Counted from the first letter of the stretch, positions 1 through 6,486 are shown. The stretch: 7,066 nt of DNA from Scatosoma sp045577595 (GCA_045577595.1 JAZNIR010000012.1:1-7066), one strand, 5' to 3'. The notes: a model not told the origin generated them from the sequence alone. Numbers and translations: made by a program.

Positions 1-61
1 GTTTATCAAACAGCTCGAATTTCAGCAAATCCATTACGTTCTTCGCTATTTCGTTTTGCAT
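1..61 (-). CDS. Partial gene, N-terminal 20 residues only
   Basis: The ATG at 61-59 opens a frame that stays open to the window edge and reads MQNEIAKNVMDLLKFELFDK. It lies 18 nt after the stop of the CapG-like gene and on the same strand, so it is very probably the next gene of the polysaccharide operon. The ribosome binding site is weak: an AAAAGG stretch overlaps the end of the upstream gene, so translation may depend on coupling. Twenty residues are too few to assign a family. The short helical stretch with LLKFELF resembles the start of the NTP_transf_5 nucleotidyltransferase-like proteins often found in such loci, but this is only a weak resemblance. A glycosyltransferase is equally possible from position alone. 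Confidence 0.5.
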   Translation of the reverse strand, partial: MQNEIAKNVMDLLKFELFDK

Positions 62-79
62 ATACACCGTCTATACCTT

Positions 80-1264
80 TTAATATTTTCTCCAAACCAT
101 TTTATCTACGACACCCGTATAGCTTTGGATAATTTTTACCACTTTCGTGGAAACGTTCTCCTCTACGTAATCGGGTACGGGTATGCCGTGATTGCCGTCT
201 TTGGTGAGCTCCACCGCCGTTTCCACCGCTTGCAACAACGATTTTTCGTCAATGCCCGCAAGCACGAAACACGCCTTATCCAGCGCTTCGGGGCGTTCGG
301 TGCTCGTACGGATACATACGGCGGGGAAAGGCTTGCCTATCGACGTAAAGAAACTGCTTTCTTCCGGCAACGTCCCGCTATCCGACACCACCATATACGC
401 GTTGAGTTGCAATTTATTGTAATCGTGAAAACCGAGCGGTTGTTGACAAATCACACGTTTATCCAGCTGAAAACCGCTTGCTTCCAACCGTTTTTTGCTT
501 CTGGGATGACAGCTGTATAAAACGGGCATATCGTATTTTTCCGCCATTTTATTGATTGCCGTAAACAGAGAAAGGAAATTCTTTTCCGTATCGATATTTT
601 CTTCGCGATGCGCCGACAATAAAATGTATTTTTTCGATTGTAAACCCAAGCGGTTTAATACGTCGCTCTTTTCGATTTCTTCTAAATTTTCGCGCAACAC
701 TTCCGCCATCGGCGAACCGGTTACGTACGTTCTTTCTTTGGGCAAACCGCAATCGGCGAGATATCTTCTCGCGTGTTCGGAATAGGCGAGATTCACGTCG
801 GAAATAATGTCGACGATACGGCGGTTGGTTTCTTCGGGCAAACATTCGTCTTTACAACGGTTGCCCGCTTCCATATGGAAAATAGGAATATGCAAACGCT
901 TTGCCGAAATCGCCGAAAGGCAACTGTTCGTGTCGCCTAAAATTAACAACGCGTCCGGTTTGCAAGCGCACATCAGCTTATACGAGCAGTTGATAATATT
1001 GCCAACCGTTGCGCCCAAATCGTCTCCCACCGCGTCCATATACACTTCGGGGTCGGCAAGTTTTAAATCGCGGAAGAACACGCCGTTTAAATTGTAATCG
1101 TAATTTTGCCCCGTATGCGCCAAAATGCAATCGAAATATTTACGGCATTTGTTGATAACCGCCGCCAAGCGGATAATTTCGGGGCGCGTTCCCACGATAA
1201 TAAGCAATTTTAATTTCCCGTTGTTTTGAAATTTTACGTCTGAATAATCTAACTTGATTTCCAT
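80..1264 (-). CDS. capG: CapG-like UDP-GlcNAc 2-epimerase family enzyme (UDP-L-FucNAc synthesis)
   Basis: A 394-residue member of the non-hydrolysing UDP-GlcNAc 2-epimerase (WecB) family. Visible motifs are VGTRPE (24-29), GDTNS (110-114), HMEAGNR (130-136), PEETNRR (143-149), SAHREEN (217-223), SDSGTLPEE (294-302) and RTSTERPE (319-326), spread over the usual two Rossmann-like domains. The SAHREEN form is typical of the CapG/FnlC branch rather than of WecB for ManNAc. Together with the CapE- and CapF-like genes just upstream, this points to the last step of UDP-L-FucNAc formation: C2 epimerisation of UDP-2-acetamido-2,6-dideoxy-L-talose in the cytoplasm. The protein is slightly longer than usual (about 375), mostly from a 17-residue lead before the first beta strand. 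The start is supported by AAGGA at 1277-1273, 8 nt from the ATG. Plain UDP-GlcNAc/ManNAc epimerase is the alternative, made unlikely by the neighbours. Confidence 0.93.
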   Translation of the reverse strand: MEIKLDYSDVKFQNNGKLKLLIIVGTRPEIIRLAAVINKCRKYFDCILAHTGQNYDYNLNGVFFRDLKLADPEVYMDAVGDDLGATVGNIINCSYKLMCACKPDALLILGDTNSCLSAISAKRLHIPIFHMEAGNRCKDECLPEETNRRIVDIISDVNLAYSEHARRYLADCGLPKERTYVTGSPMAEVLRENLEEIEKSDVLNRLGLQSKKYILLSAHREENIDTEKNFLSLFTAINKMAEKYDMPVLYSCHPRSKKRLEASGFQLDKRVICQQPLGFHDYNKLQLNAYMVVSDSGTLPEESSFFTSIGKPFPAVCIRTSTERPEALDKACFVLAGIDEKSLLQAVETAVELTKDGNHGIPVPDYVEENVSTKVVKIIQSYTGVVDKMVWRKY

Positions 1265-1354
1265 ATATTTTTTCCTTATTGTATTTTTACAGTTTAAAGT
1301 GCGCGAGCGCGAAAAGCAGAGCGCAACGCAAAAGCGCGCAGTATATACGTTCTT
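1265..1354 (-). promoter_or_regulatory. GC-rich structured spacer between capF-like and capG-like genes
   Basis: This 90-nt gap is the only long spacer in an operon whose other junctions are 20 nt or less. On the transcript, TGCGCG (1340-1335) can pair with CGCGCA (1305-1300) around a 29-nt interior that has further GCG/CGC pairing options. No U-run follows, so it does not look like an intrinsic terminator. It could be an RNA processing or stability element, or a remnant of a lost segment. No convincing internal promoter was seen: a TATACT lies near 1345 but lacks a good -35. The function is inferred only from position and pairing. Confidence 0.35.
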
Positions 1355-2554
1355 TTATACGATTTCGAAAAAGGTGTCGGGTTTTGACGGCTCGAACTGC
1401 TCGTTCGCCCACATCACCGTAACCAAATTTTCCGTATCCGATAAATTGATGATATTATGCGTATATCCAGGGAGCATATGCACCGCTTGGATATTATCCC
1501 CGCTCACGTAAAATTCCAGCGTTTCGTCCGTGCCGATTTTACGTTGCTGAATAAGCCCTTTCCCCGCAACCACGATAAAAAATTCCCACTTCGTATGATG
1601 CCAATGTTGCCCTTTCGTTACGTTCGGTTTGGAAATATTTATCGAAACTTGTCCGCATTTTTCCGTTTTTAAAAGCTCGGTAAACGTGCCCCGCGCGTCT
1701 TCGTTCGTCTTTAACGAAAACGCCACCTTTTCTTTGGGCAAATAGGAAAGATACGTCGAATACAGTTTTTTCGCAAAGCTCCCTTTGGGAATTTCGGGAA
1801 TAACGAGCGTTTCGCTTTGCGCGCGGAAACTTTTCAGCAAGCGCACGATTTCCCCAAGCGTTACCTTGTGCGTAATCGGCGCGAAATAATATTTTCCGTC
1901 CGCCTTTTCTACGGGCGTTAAACCGTCGTATTCGCAACGGTGTCCTTTGCCTTCCAGCAAATCGCACATTTCTTCGATTAAATCGTCGATATACAAAAGT
2001 TCCAGCTCGATTTTTTCGTCGTTTACCGTAATTGGCAAATCGCACGCGATATTGTTGCAAAAGGTTGCCACCGCGCTGTTGTAATTAGGTCTGCACCATT
2101 TTCCAAACAGATTGGGGAAACGATAAATGCATACCTGCCCCCCGCATTTTTCCGCGTAGTCAAAGAAAAGTTCTTCCCCCGCCTTTTTGCTTTTGCCGTA
2201 TTCGCCGTCGGCGTATCTGCCGATTAGCGTGGCTTGCACGGAAGAAGAAAGCATTACGGGACATTTGTTGTTATGTTTTTTCAGCGTGTTTAAAAGGGTG
2301 GACGCAAAGCCGAAATTGCCTTGCATAAACTCTTCTTTCGTTTGCGGGCGGTTTACCCCCGCGAGATTGAATACGAAATCGGCGTTTTTGCAAAACCCTT
2401 CTAAATCGGCGGGATTGCTGTCGATATCGTACGCGTAAATTTCTTCTATGCAAAGATTCGGACGGGTTTTATCCTTGCCTTGTTTGATATTTTCCAGCGA
2501 CGCGACGAGATTTTTCCCGACGAAACCCTTTGCGCCCGTGATTAAAATTTTCAT
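1355..2554 (-). CDS. capF: CapF-like bifunctional C3-epimerase/C4-reductase (SDR plus cupin)
   Basis: A 399-residue two-domain protein. Residues 1 to about 275 are an NAD(P)-binding extended SDR: GAKGFVG (7-13), LAGVNRP (64-70), and YGKSK (119-123) matching the YxxxK catalytic pair. Residues from about 280 are a cupin with HWHHTKWE (317-324), where the H-x-H-x4-E pattern plus H366 are likely metal ligands as in Staphylococcus aureus CapF. In the known pathway the cupin epimerises C3 of the 4-keto sugar made by CapE and the SDR domain reduces C4, giving UDP-2-acetamido-2,6-dideoxy-L-talose. The protein is about 30 residues longer than the S. aureus enzyme (about 369), apparently through insertions in the SDR domain. 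The start codon overlaps the CapE-like stop in an ATGA (2554-2551), which with the lack of a strong ribosome site suggests translational coupling. This SDR-cupin fusion is distinctive, so the call is firm. Confidence 0.95.
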   Translation of the reverse strand: MKILITGAKGFVGKNLVASLENIKQGKDKTRPNLCIEEIYAYDIDSNPADLEGFCKNADFVFNLAGVNRPQTKEEFMQGNFGFASTLLNTLKKHNNKCPVMLSSSVQATLIGRYADGEYGKSKKAGEELFFDYAEKCGGQVCIYRFPNLFGKWCRPNYNSAVATFCNNIACDLPITVNDEKIELELLYIDDLIEEMCDLLEGKGHRCEYDGLTPVEKADGKYYFAPITHKVTLGEIVRLLKSFRAQSETLVIPEIPKGSFAKKLYSTYLSYLPKEKVAFSLKTNEDARGTFTELLKTEKCGQVSINISKPNVTKGQHWHHTKWEFFIVVAGKGLIQQRKIGTDETLEFYVSGDNIQAVHMLPGYTHNIINLSDTENLVTVMWANEQFEPSKPDTFFEIV

Positions 2555-3597
2555 TTTTTCATTTCCGCCAACTGTTCTTGTATATACGCAAGCGACGCGA
2601 TTTTTTCTTTCGTTTGCGCTACGTTTAAAAGCTCGGTATTATTCGAATTAAATTCGGTGAGCGTATTCCTTTCCACGTTGCCCGCGTTGAAATATTTATC
2701 GTAGTTTAAACCGCGCTTATCGCAAGGCACGCGATAGAAATTGCCCATATCAATCGCGTTGGCGCATTCTTCGTTGGTAAGCAACGTTTCGTACATTTTT
2801 TCGCCGTGCCGAATCCCGATTACTTTGATTTCGTCTTTGTTTCCGCCGAAAAGCTCGCACACCGCTTCCGCTTGCGTTTTAATCGTACAAGCGGGCGCTT
2901 TTTGTACCAAAATATCCCCCGAAACGCCGTGTTCGAATGCAAACAACACCAAGTCCACCGCTTCGTCCAACGACATAATAAACCGCGTCATCGTAAGGTC
3001 GGTTACGGTAATCGGTTTGCCGTTTTTAATTTGGTCAATCCAAAGGGGAATTACGCTCCCGCGACTGCACATAACGTTGCCGTAACGGGTGCAACAAATT
3101 TTCGTTTTATTCGGGTCGACGGTGCGGGATTTCGCCACGATAACCTTTTCCATCATTGCCTTACTCGTACCCATCGCATTCACGGGATACGCCGCCTTGT
3201 CGGTGGAAAGACAAATCACCGTTTTCACCCCTTCGTCGATTGCCGCCGTCAACACGTTTTCCGTGCCGAGTACGTTGGTTTTCACCGCTTCAATCGGGAA
3301 AAATTCGCAAGACGGCACTTGTTTCAACGCCGCCGCGTGGAAGATGTAATCTACGCCGTGCATCGCGTTTTTCACGCTGGCAAGGTCGCGCACGTCCCCG
3401 ATATAGAATTTAATCTTTTCCGCCACTTCTGGCATTTTCGATTGGAATTCGTGGCGCATATCGTCTTGCTTTTTCTCGTCGCGCGAGAATATGCGGATTT
3501 CCCCGATATCCGTTTTTAAAAATCTGTTTAATACGGCGTTGCCAAAGCTCCCCGTACCGCCGGTAATCAATAACGTTTTTCCTGTAAACAGCGACAT
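2551..3597 (-). CDS. capE: CapE-like UDP-GlcNAc 4,6-dehydratase/5-epimerase (inverting)
   Basis: A 348-residue extended SDR. Visible motifs: GGTGSFG (13-19, NADP-binding), GDVRD (67-71), HAAALKQVP (87-95), STDKA (131-135), MGTSK (142-146), RYGNV (171-175), GSVIPLW (180-186), TMTRFIMS (202-209) and RHGEKMYE (263-270). Met142 stands where most SDRs carry the catalytic Tyr of YxxxK. This substitution is characteristic of the inverting dehydratases (CapE, FnlA, FlaA1/PseB), so it is not damage. The enzyme converts UDP-GlcNAc to UDP-2-acetamido-2,6-dideoxy-L-arabino-hexos-4-ulose, the first step toward UDP-L-FucNAc. PseB for pseudaminic acid is the main alternative, but the CapF and CapG homologues directly after it settle the pathway. 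The ribosome site GGAG (3612-3609) is 11 nt from the ATG, rather far. The gene lies 20 nt after the fusion gene and overlaps the next one by 4 nt. Confidence 0.95.
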   Translation of the reverse strand: MSLFTGKTLLITGGTGSFGNAVLNRFLKTDIGEIRIFSRDEKKQDDMRHEFQSKMPEVAEKIKFYIGDVRDLASVKNAMHGVDYIFHAAALKQVPSCEFFPIEAVKTNVLGTENVLTAAIDEGVKTVICLSTDKAAYPVNAMGTSKAMMEKVIVAKSRTVDPNKTKICCTRYGNVMCSRGSVIPLWIDQIKNGKPITVTDLTMTRFIMSLDEAVDLVLFAFEHGVSGDILVQKAPACTIKTQAEAVCELFGGNKDEIKVIGIRHGEKMYETLLTNEECANAIDMGNFYRVPCDKRGLNYDKYFNAGNVERNTLTEFNSNNTELLNVAQTKEKIASLAYIQEQLAEMKK

Positions 3598-3617
3598 TTT
3601 CTTTTTTTCTCCTTTTT

Positions 3618-5426
3618 TTATTTATTTCCAAGTTCGGCAGTTAACGCCGTAATCAATTTATTATCGTCCTTTTCGTCCCGTATCGCAAGGCGCAAATACT
3701 GTCCGCCCACTTTGCTTGTAAGGTCTTTTACGAACAGATTATATTTCAGTAATAATATTTTCACCAATTCTTTCGCCGTATATTTGCCTTGCACTTCCAC
3801 CATTACGTAATTCGCTTGCGACGGGATTACCCGCAAGTGTTGAATTTTCGAAAGCTTTGCAATATATCTTTCCCGCTCCGCTTTTACCATTTCCAACGAA
3901 CGCGCGTAATGCTTTTTATATTTTTCCGCAATTTGCATATAGTATTCGCCGAACGAGTTGATATTCCAAATCGCCACGTCCTTTTTGATTTGCGCGATAC
4001 GGGAAGTATCTCCCGACGCGAGCACGCCCAAACGGAGTCCTGGCACGCCGTACGATTTGGAAATGCTCTTCATTACGAATAAATGCGGGTTTGCGTTTAA
4101 CGTCGATTGCTCGATAAGCGTCGTTTCTTCGTTTGCAAAATCCACGAACGATTCGTCGACGATAAAACGCACGCCTTTTGCTTTCGTAAAGGCAATCAGC
4201 TTGTCCATATCCTTTTGCGGGATATAATTCCCCGTCGGATTGTCGGGATTTACGATAACGAGCGTTTGAATATCTTTATCCTTGAAAAATTCGATTAAAT
4301 CGTCCGCGCCGTATGCAAAATCGCCGTTTTTCGGATAATAACAAACACTGTTTTCTTGGGTGTAACGGTTGGGATATTCTTCAAAGGTAGGGCGCACGAA
4401 TCCCACTTTTCCTTGCACGCCTTCCATCAGCGATTTAATCAATTCCGCCGCGCCGTTGCCCACCACGATATTTTCCGCACGCACGCCGAAATTCTTGCCC
4501 GCCAAGAGCGCGTTTACTTTCATTCCCGACGGATATTGCCGTAACAGCGTATCAAAATTCGAACGCAGTTCGTCCACCATTTTCTTGGGCGGATAATACG
4601 GATTGACAAGATAACAAAAATCCACGAGTTTGGGATACCGCCAATACCCGCCGTACCGCTGTTGCAACAACGCCACTTTTTCGTCGCCGTCGGGCGCGAA
4701 CATAGACGTCGCTATGTCTAAATCTTGCACGTCGTCGATTTCATACCAAAGCTGTCCGTTTAAACGTTTTCCTTTAATTACGGGGTCGTCCAGCATCGCG
4801 ATTACCCGCAAAACCTGTTCGTAATATTCGTTGTCGCCAAGCGCTTTCGTGTACGCGTCCAAGAAAGGCACGTAATGCGTTTTGGAAAAATGTTTGCTAA
4901 ATTTATAAATATTTACCGTTTTATAATAATCGTCCACTTCGTCGAAATTGAATTTCGCGCCGGGAATAAATTCCGCAATCGCGTCGTCGTCCGTAAGCTT
5001 GACGCACGTGCCGTCCATCCAGCTTTGATGCTTGTCCACCAGCGCAAGCGTGTCGCGCGGGTCGTCTAACAGCGCGTCGATTAACGAATCTTCGAAAATC
5101 AAATCGGATTCGAACAGCAACGTATCGTCTTGGCTCAAATAGTCTTTGGCAAGCGCCAACGAATAGATGTTGTTCGTTTTATTGTAAATTTCGTTTTCCA
5201 CGTACACAATCGGCGTTTTAATGCCGAGCGAATCTATATATTCTTTCAATAATTCGCCTTTGTAGCCTACCACTACGACGATACGGGAAAGCGCTCGTTT
5301 TTCGATTTGATGCAACATTCTGTCAATCAGCGTAACGCCGTTAACTTTCACCATACATTTCGTATTGTCTTGCGTTAATTCTTTTAAGCGTTTTCCCATT
5401 CCCGCCGCTAAAATAATCGCTTGCAT
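3618..5426 (-). CDS. Nucleotidyltransferase / CobD-HisC-like PLP enzyme fusion
   Basis: A 602-residue bifunctional protein. Residues 1 to about 245 are a sugar-phosphate-type nucleotidyltransferase: LAAGMGKRL (6-14), Lys23, ESD (106-108) and YEIDDVQDL (228-236), with NNIYSL (85-90) recalling LicC-like and other phospho-alcohol cytidylyltransferases. Residues from about 255 are a complete fold-type I PLP enzyme: YGG (258-260), a VNPYYPP stretch (274-280), GNGAAELI (323-330), NPDNPTG (393-399), DESFVDF (424-430), SISKSYG with the probable Schiff-base Lys457, GLRLG (463-467) and SQANY (536-540). The YGG...NP...PP entry and DESFVDF resemble CobD (threonine-phosphate decarboxylase) more than classical HisC. 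The known CobD reaction yields a phosphorylated amino alcohol, a natural substrate for a cytidylyltransferase, so the fusion may make a CDP-amino-alcohol such as CDP-ethanolamine; this is inference. An aminotransferase plus nucleotidyltransferase acting on another metabolite is the alternative. AAGGAG lies 6 nt before the ATG and abuts the upstream stop codon, 3 nt away. All catalytic signatures look intact. Confidence 0.9.
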   Translation of the reverse strand: MQAIILAAGMGKRLKELTQDNTKCMVKVNGVTLIDRMLHQIEKRALSRIVVVVGYKGELLKEYIDSLGIKTPIVYVENEIYNKTNNIYSLALAKDYLSQDDTLLFESDLIFEDSLIDALLDDPRDTLALVDKHQSWMDGTCVKLTDDDAIAEFIPGAKFNFDEVDDYYKTVNIYKFSKHFSKTHYVPFLDAYTKALGDNEYYEQVLRVIAMLDDPVIKGKRLNGQLWYEIDDVQDLDIATSMFAPDGDEKVALLQQRYGGYWRYPKLVDFCYLVNPYYPPKKMVDELRSNFDTLLRQYPSGMKVNALLAGKNFGVRAENIVVGNGAAELIKSLMEGVQGKVGFVRPTFEEYPNRYTQENSVCYYPKNGDFAYGADDLIEFFKDKDIQTLVIVNPDNPTGNYIPQKDMDKLIAFTKAKGVRFIVDESFVDFANEETTLIEQSTLNANPHLFVMKSISKSYGVPGLRLGVLASGDTSRIAQIKKDVAIWNINSFGEYYMQIAEKYKKHYARSLEMVKAERERYIAKLSKIQHLRVIPSQANYVMVEVQGKYTAKELVKILLLKYNLFVKDLTSKVGGQYLRLAIRDEKDDNKLITALTAELGNK

Positions 5427-5429
5427 AGC

Positions 5430-6107
5430 TTACTCCTTCGCGTTTGTTTCTTGCTCGCTTACCGCCACTTCGTCCGTTTGCGCGGTTGCCGTTTTCTCTT
5501 CGTTTAATAAGCTCTCTTCCACCGCCGTACCTTCTACGACGTTATCTCTTTTTAAAACGACGGCTATCGTTTTGAAAAAGATTTTTAAATCTTTCCAAAA
5601 GGTAATCTTTTTCGCGTATTCGCCGTCGATTTCCGCTTTTAAAGACATATCCGTAAGCTTATCTCTCTCTTTCACTTGCGCCAAGCCCGTAAGGCCAGGG
5701 CGAATAGCAAGAGCGCCCGTTTGACGGCGTTTTTCCGTGAGTTCGGTTTCTTCTAAAACAACCGGACGCGGACCGATAATCGACATACTGCCGATAAAAA
5801 TACAAAAAAGCTGGGGCAATTCGTCCAAGCTCGTTTTACGCAAAAACGCGCCGAATTTCGTTATGTATTTTTTTCCATCAATCTCACGGGTTGCTACGTC
5901 GTGTGGCGCGTCTATACGCATACTTCGAAATTTGAAAAATTTAAAAGGCTTCCCGTTTCTTCCCACGCGTAATTGTACGAAAATCGCAGGACCTTTGCTG
6001 GTGCATTTCACGATAATCGCGATAATCAACATCGGAATTGCCAACACGATAATACCCAGCAAACTCAATACGATATCAAAAAATCTTTTGAAAAAGTGTC
6101 TGTACAT
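5430..6107 (-). CDS. Polyprenyl-phosphate sugar-1-phosphate transferase (initiating PGT)
   Basis: A 225-residue bacterial sugar transferase (Pfam Bac_transf; small PglC/WcaJ-C-like class). It would transfer a sugar-1-phosphate from a UDP-sugar to undecaprenyl phosphate at the inner face of the membrane, starting glycan assembly. Seen: basic KRFFD start (7-11), one hydrophobic re-entrant helix (about 11-33), KFRSM (59-63), SLDELPQ with the catalytic pair Asp95-Glu96, GPRP (112-115), RPGLTGLAQV (136-145) and a terminal FWKDLKIFFKT segment. The C-terminal part through VVEGT (190-194) matches Gram-positive exopolysaccharide initiators. An acidic, Ala/Thr/Glu-rich tail of about 30 residues follows, likely disordered. 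The ATG at 6107 was chosen over an in-frame TTG at 6152 because it has AAGGA-type sites 3 and 11 nt upstream and yields the usual family N-terminus. As first gene of the operon it marks the locus as polysaccharide assembly. The sugar transferred cannot be told from sequence. Confidence 0.93.
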   Translation of the reverse strand: MYRHFFKRFFDIVLSLLGIIVLAIPMLIIAIIVKCTSKGPAIFVQLRVGRNGKPFKFFKFRSMRIDAPHDVATREIDGKKYITKFGAFLRKTSLDELPQLFCIFIGSMSIIGPRPVVLEETELTEKRRQTGALAIRPGLTGLAQVKERDKLTDMSLKAEIDGEYAKKITFWKDLKIFFKTIAVVLKRDNVVEGTAVEESLLNEEKTATAQTDEVAVSEQETNAKE

Positions 6108-6219
6108 ACTTCCTTTTTTCCTTTTAAACGACGCAAACAAATTCACAAGCAAAAAGTTGCCCGCTACGGTTCCCCACCGTTTTTTGCGCGCAAATTTGCT
6201 TATCCTTTTGCTTTATAAC
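6108..6219 (-). promoter_or_regulatory. Structured 5' leader of the polysaccharide operon
   Basis: About 110 nt separate the predicted transcription start (near 6219) from the first ATG (6107). On the transcript, in order: an overlapping double palindrome (6199-6183), a 5-bp hairpin ACGGT-GGGGA-ACCGT (6180-6166), the string TAGCGGG, a small hairpin GCAA-CTTT-TTGC (6160-6149), and two purine-rich AAGGA sites before the start codon. There is no U-run after either hairpin, so the leader holds no obvious attenuator in the sense direction. Read on the plus strand, the 6166-6180 hairpin is followed by six T residues (6180-6185) and could stop antisense transcription. Role in regulation is inference. 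Confidence 0.45.
6183..6199. repeat. Overlapping palindromes near the operon start site
   Basis: TTTGCGCGCAAA (6183-6194) is a perfect 12-bp palindrome, and GCAAATTTGC (6190-6199) is a perfect 10-bp palindrome sharing five bases with it. They lie about 20-36 nt downstream of the predicted start of the minus-strand operon transcript. That is a common place for a repressor to bind as a dimer, so an operator is plausible; a role in RNA structure is the alternative. Confidence 0.4.
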
Positions 6220-6225
6220 TTCTTT

Positions 6226-6255
6226 ATTATATCACACCGTAACGACGCTTGTCAA
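6226..6255 (-). promoter_or_regulatory. Sigma-70-type promoter of the polysaccharide operon
   Basis: On the minus strand TTGACA (6255-6250) is a perfect -35 and TATAAT (6231-6226) a perfect -10, spaced 18 nt, with a TGn extension (TGA) before the -10. Transcription would begin near 6219 and read through the sugar transferase into the operon. The slightly long spacer is offset by the extended -10. Confidence 0.8.
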
Positions 6256-6264
6256 TATTTTCAC

Positions 6265-6286
6265 CGATTTTTGTTTACGATTTTTG
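6265..6286 (-). repeat. Two direct repeats upstream of the operon -35 box
   Basis: CAAAAATCG occurs twice on the minus strand, at 6286-6278 and 6273-6265, with starts 13 bp apart. The nearer copy ends about 9 bp before the -35 hexamer, a usual place for an activator or response regulator. The region is A+T-rich, so a chance repeat or a simple UP-element effect is possible. Confidence 0.35.
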
Positions 6287-6360
6287 CTTTTTAGCGCTCC
6301 TTACGGGCGGTAAATAAAAAATTTTTTTAAAGAACTTTGTAAAAAACTGTCAGTATGCTC

Positions 6361-6388
6361 TTGACAAACGGATTTTTTGTAGTATAAT
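6361..6388 (+). promoter_or_regulatory. Sigma-70-type promoter of the small basic protein gene
   Basis: TTGACA (6361-6366) and TATAAT (6383-6388) are both perfect matches with a 16-nt spacer, preceded by an A/T-rich tract (about 6311-6350) that could act as an UP element. The start would be near 6395, leaving an untranslated leader of about 90 nt before the ATG at 6487. It is divergent from the polysaccharide promoter, the two -35 boxes being about 105 bp apart. Confidence 0.8.
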
Positions 6389-6486
6389 CGTTCGGCGACG
6401 GGCAAAAACGACGGTTTCCCCGCAACCTTATTTTGCAATAGCGTTGATAAACGGTTTTTTATTATTTTCGGAAAAGGAGAGAGTAT

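Noticed and set aside
56..520. Plus-strand open frame of 154 codons opposite the end of the CapG-like gene
   Set aside because: Composition is that of an antisense shadow, and the minus-strand frame carries all family motifs.
1335..1357. Possible internal promoter (TATACT near 1345) before the CapG-like gene
   Set aside because: No acceptable -35 hexamer lies at the right distance, and the gene is adequately explained by operon transcription.
2806..3519. Long plus-strand open frame (237 codons) opposite the CapE-like gene
   Set aside because: It is antisense to a clearly recognised enzyme, its translation is rich in Arg/His/Phe with no family resemblance, and it lacks expression signals.
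6108..6152. In-frame TTG start at 6152 for the sugar transferase, adding 15 residues
   Set aside because: There is no Shine-Dalgarno sequence before the TTG, whereas AAGGA-type sites precede the ATG at 6107, which gives the usual family N-terminus.
6166..6185. Hairpin plus T-run as a true plus-strand terminator
   Set aside because: The stem is only 5 bp and no plus-strand gene lies upstream to be terminated; it is kept only as a leader hairpin.
5737..6294. Plus-strand open frame of 185 codons opposite the sugar transferase and its promoter
   Set aside because: It is antisense to a conserved gene, runs over the operon promoter and leader, and shows no domain or ribosome site.
6411..6421. ACGGTTTCCCC in the small-gene leader resembling ACGGTTCCCC at 6166-6175
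   Set aside because: Short, with one inserted base and no shared flanks, so chance similarity is the simpler reading.
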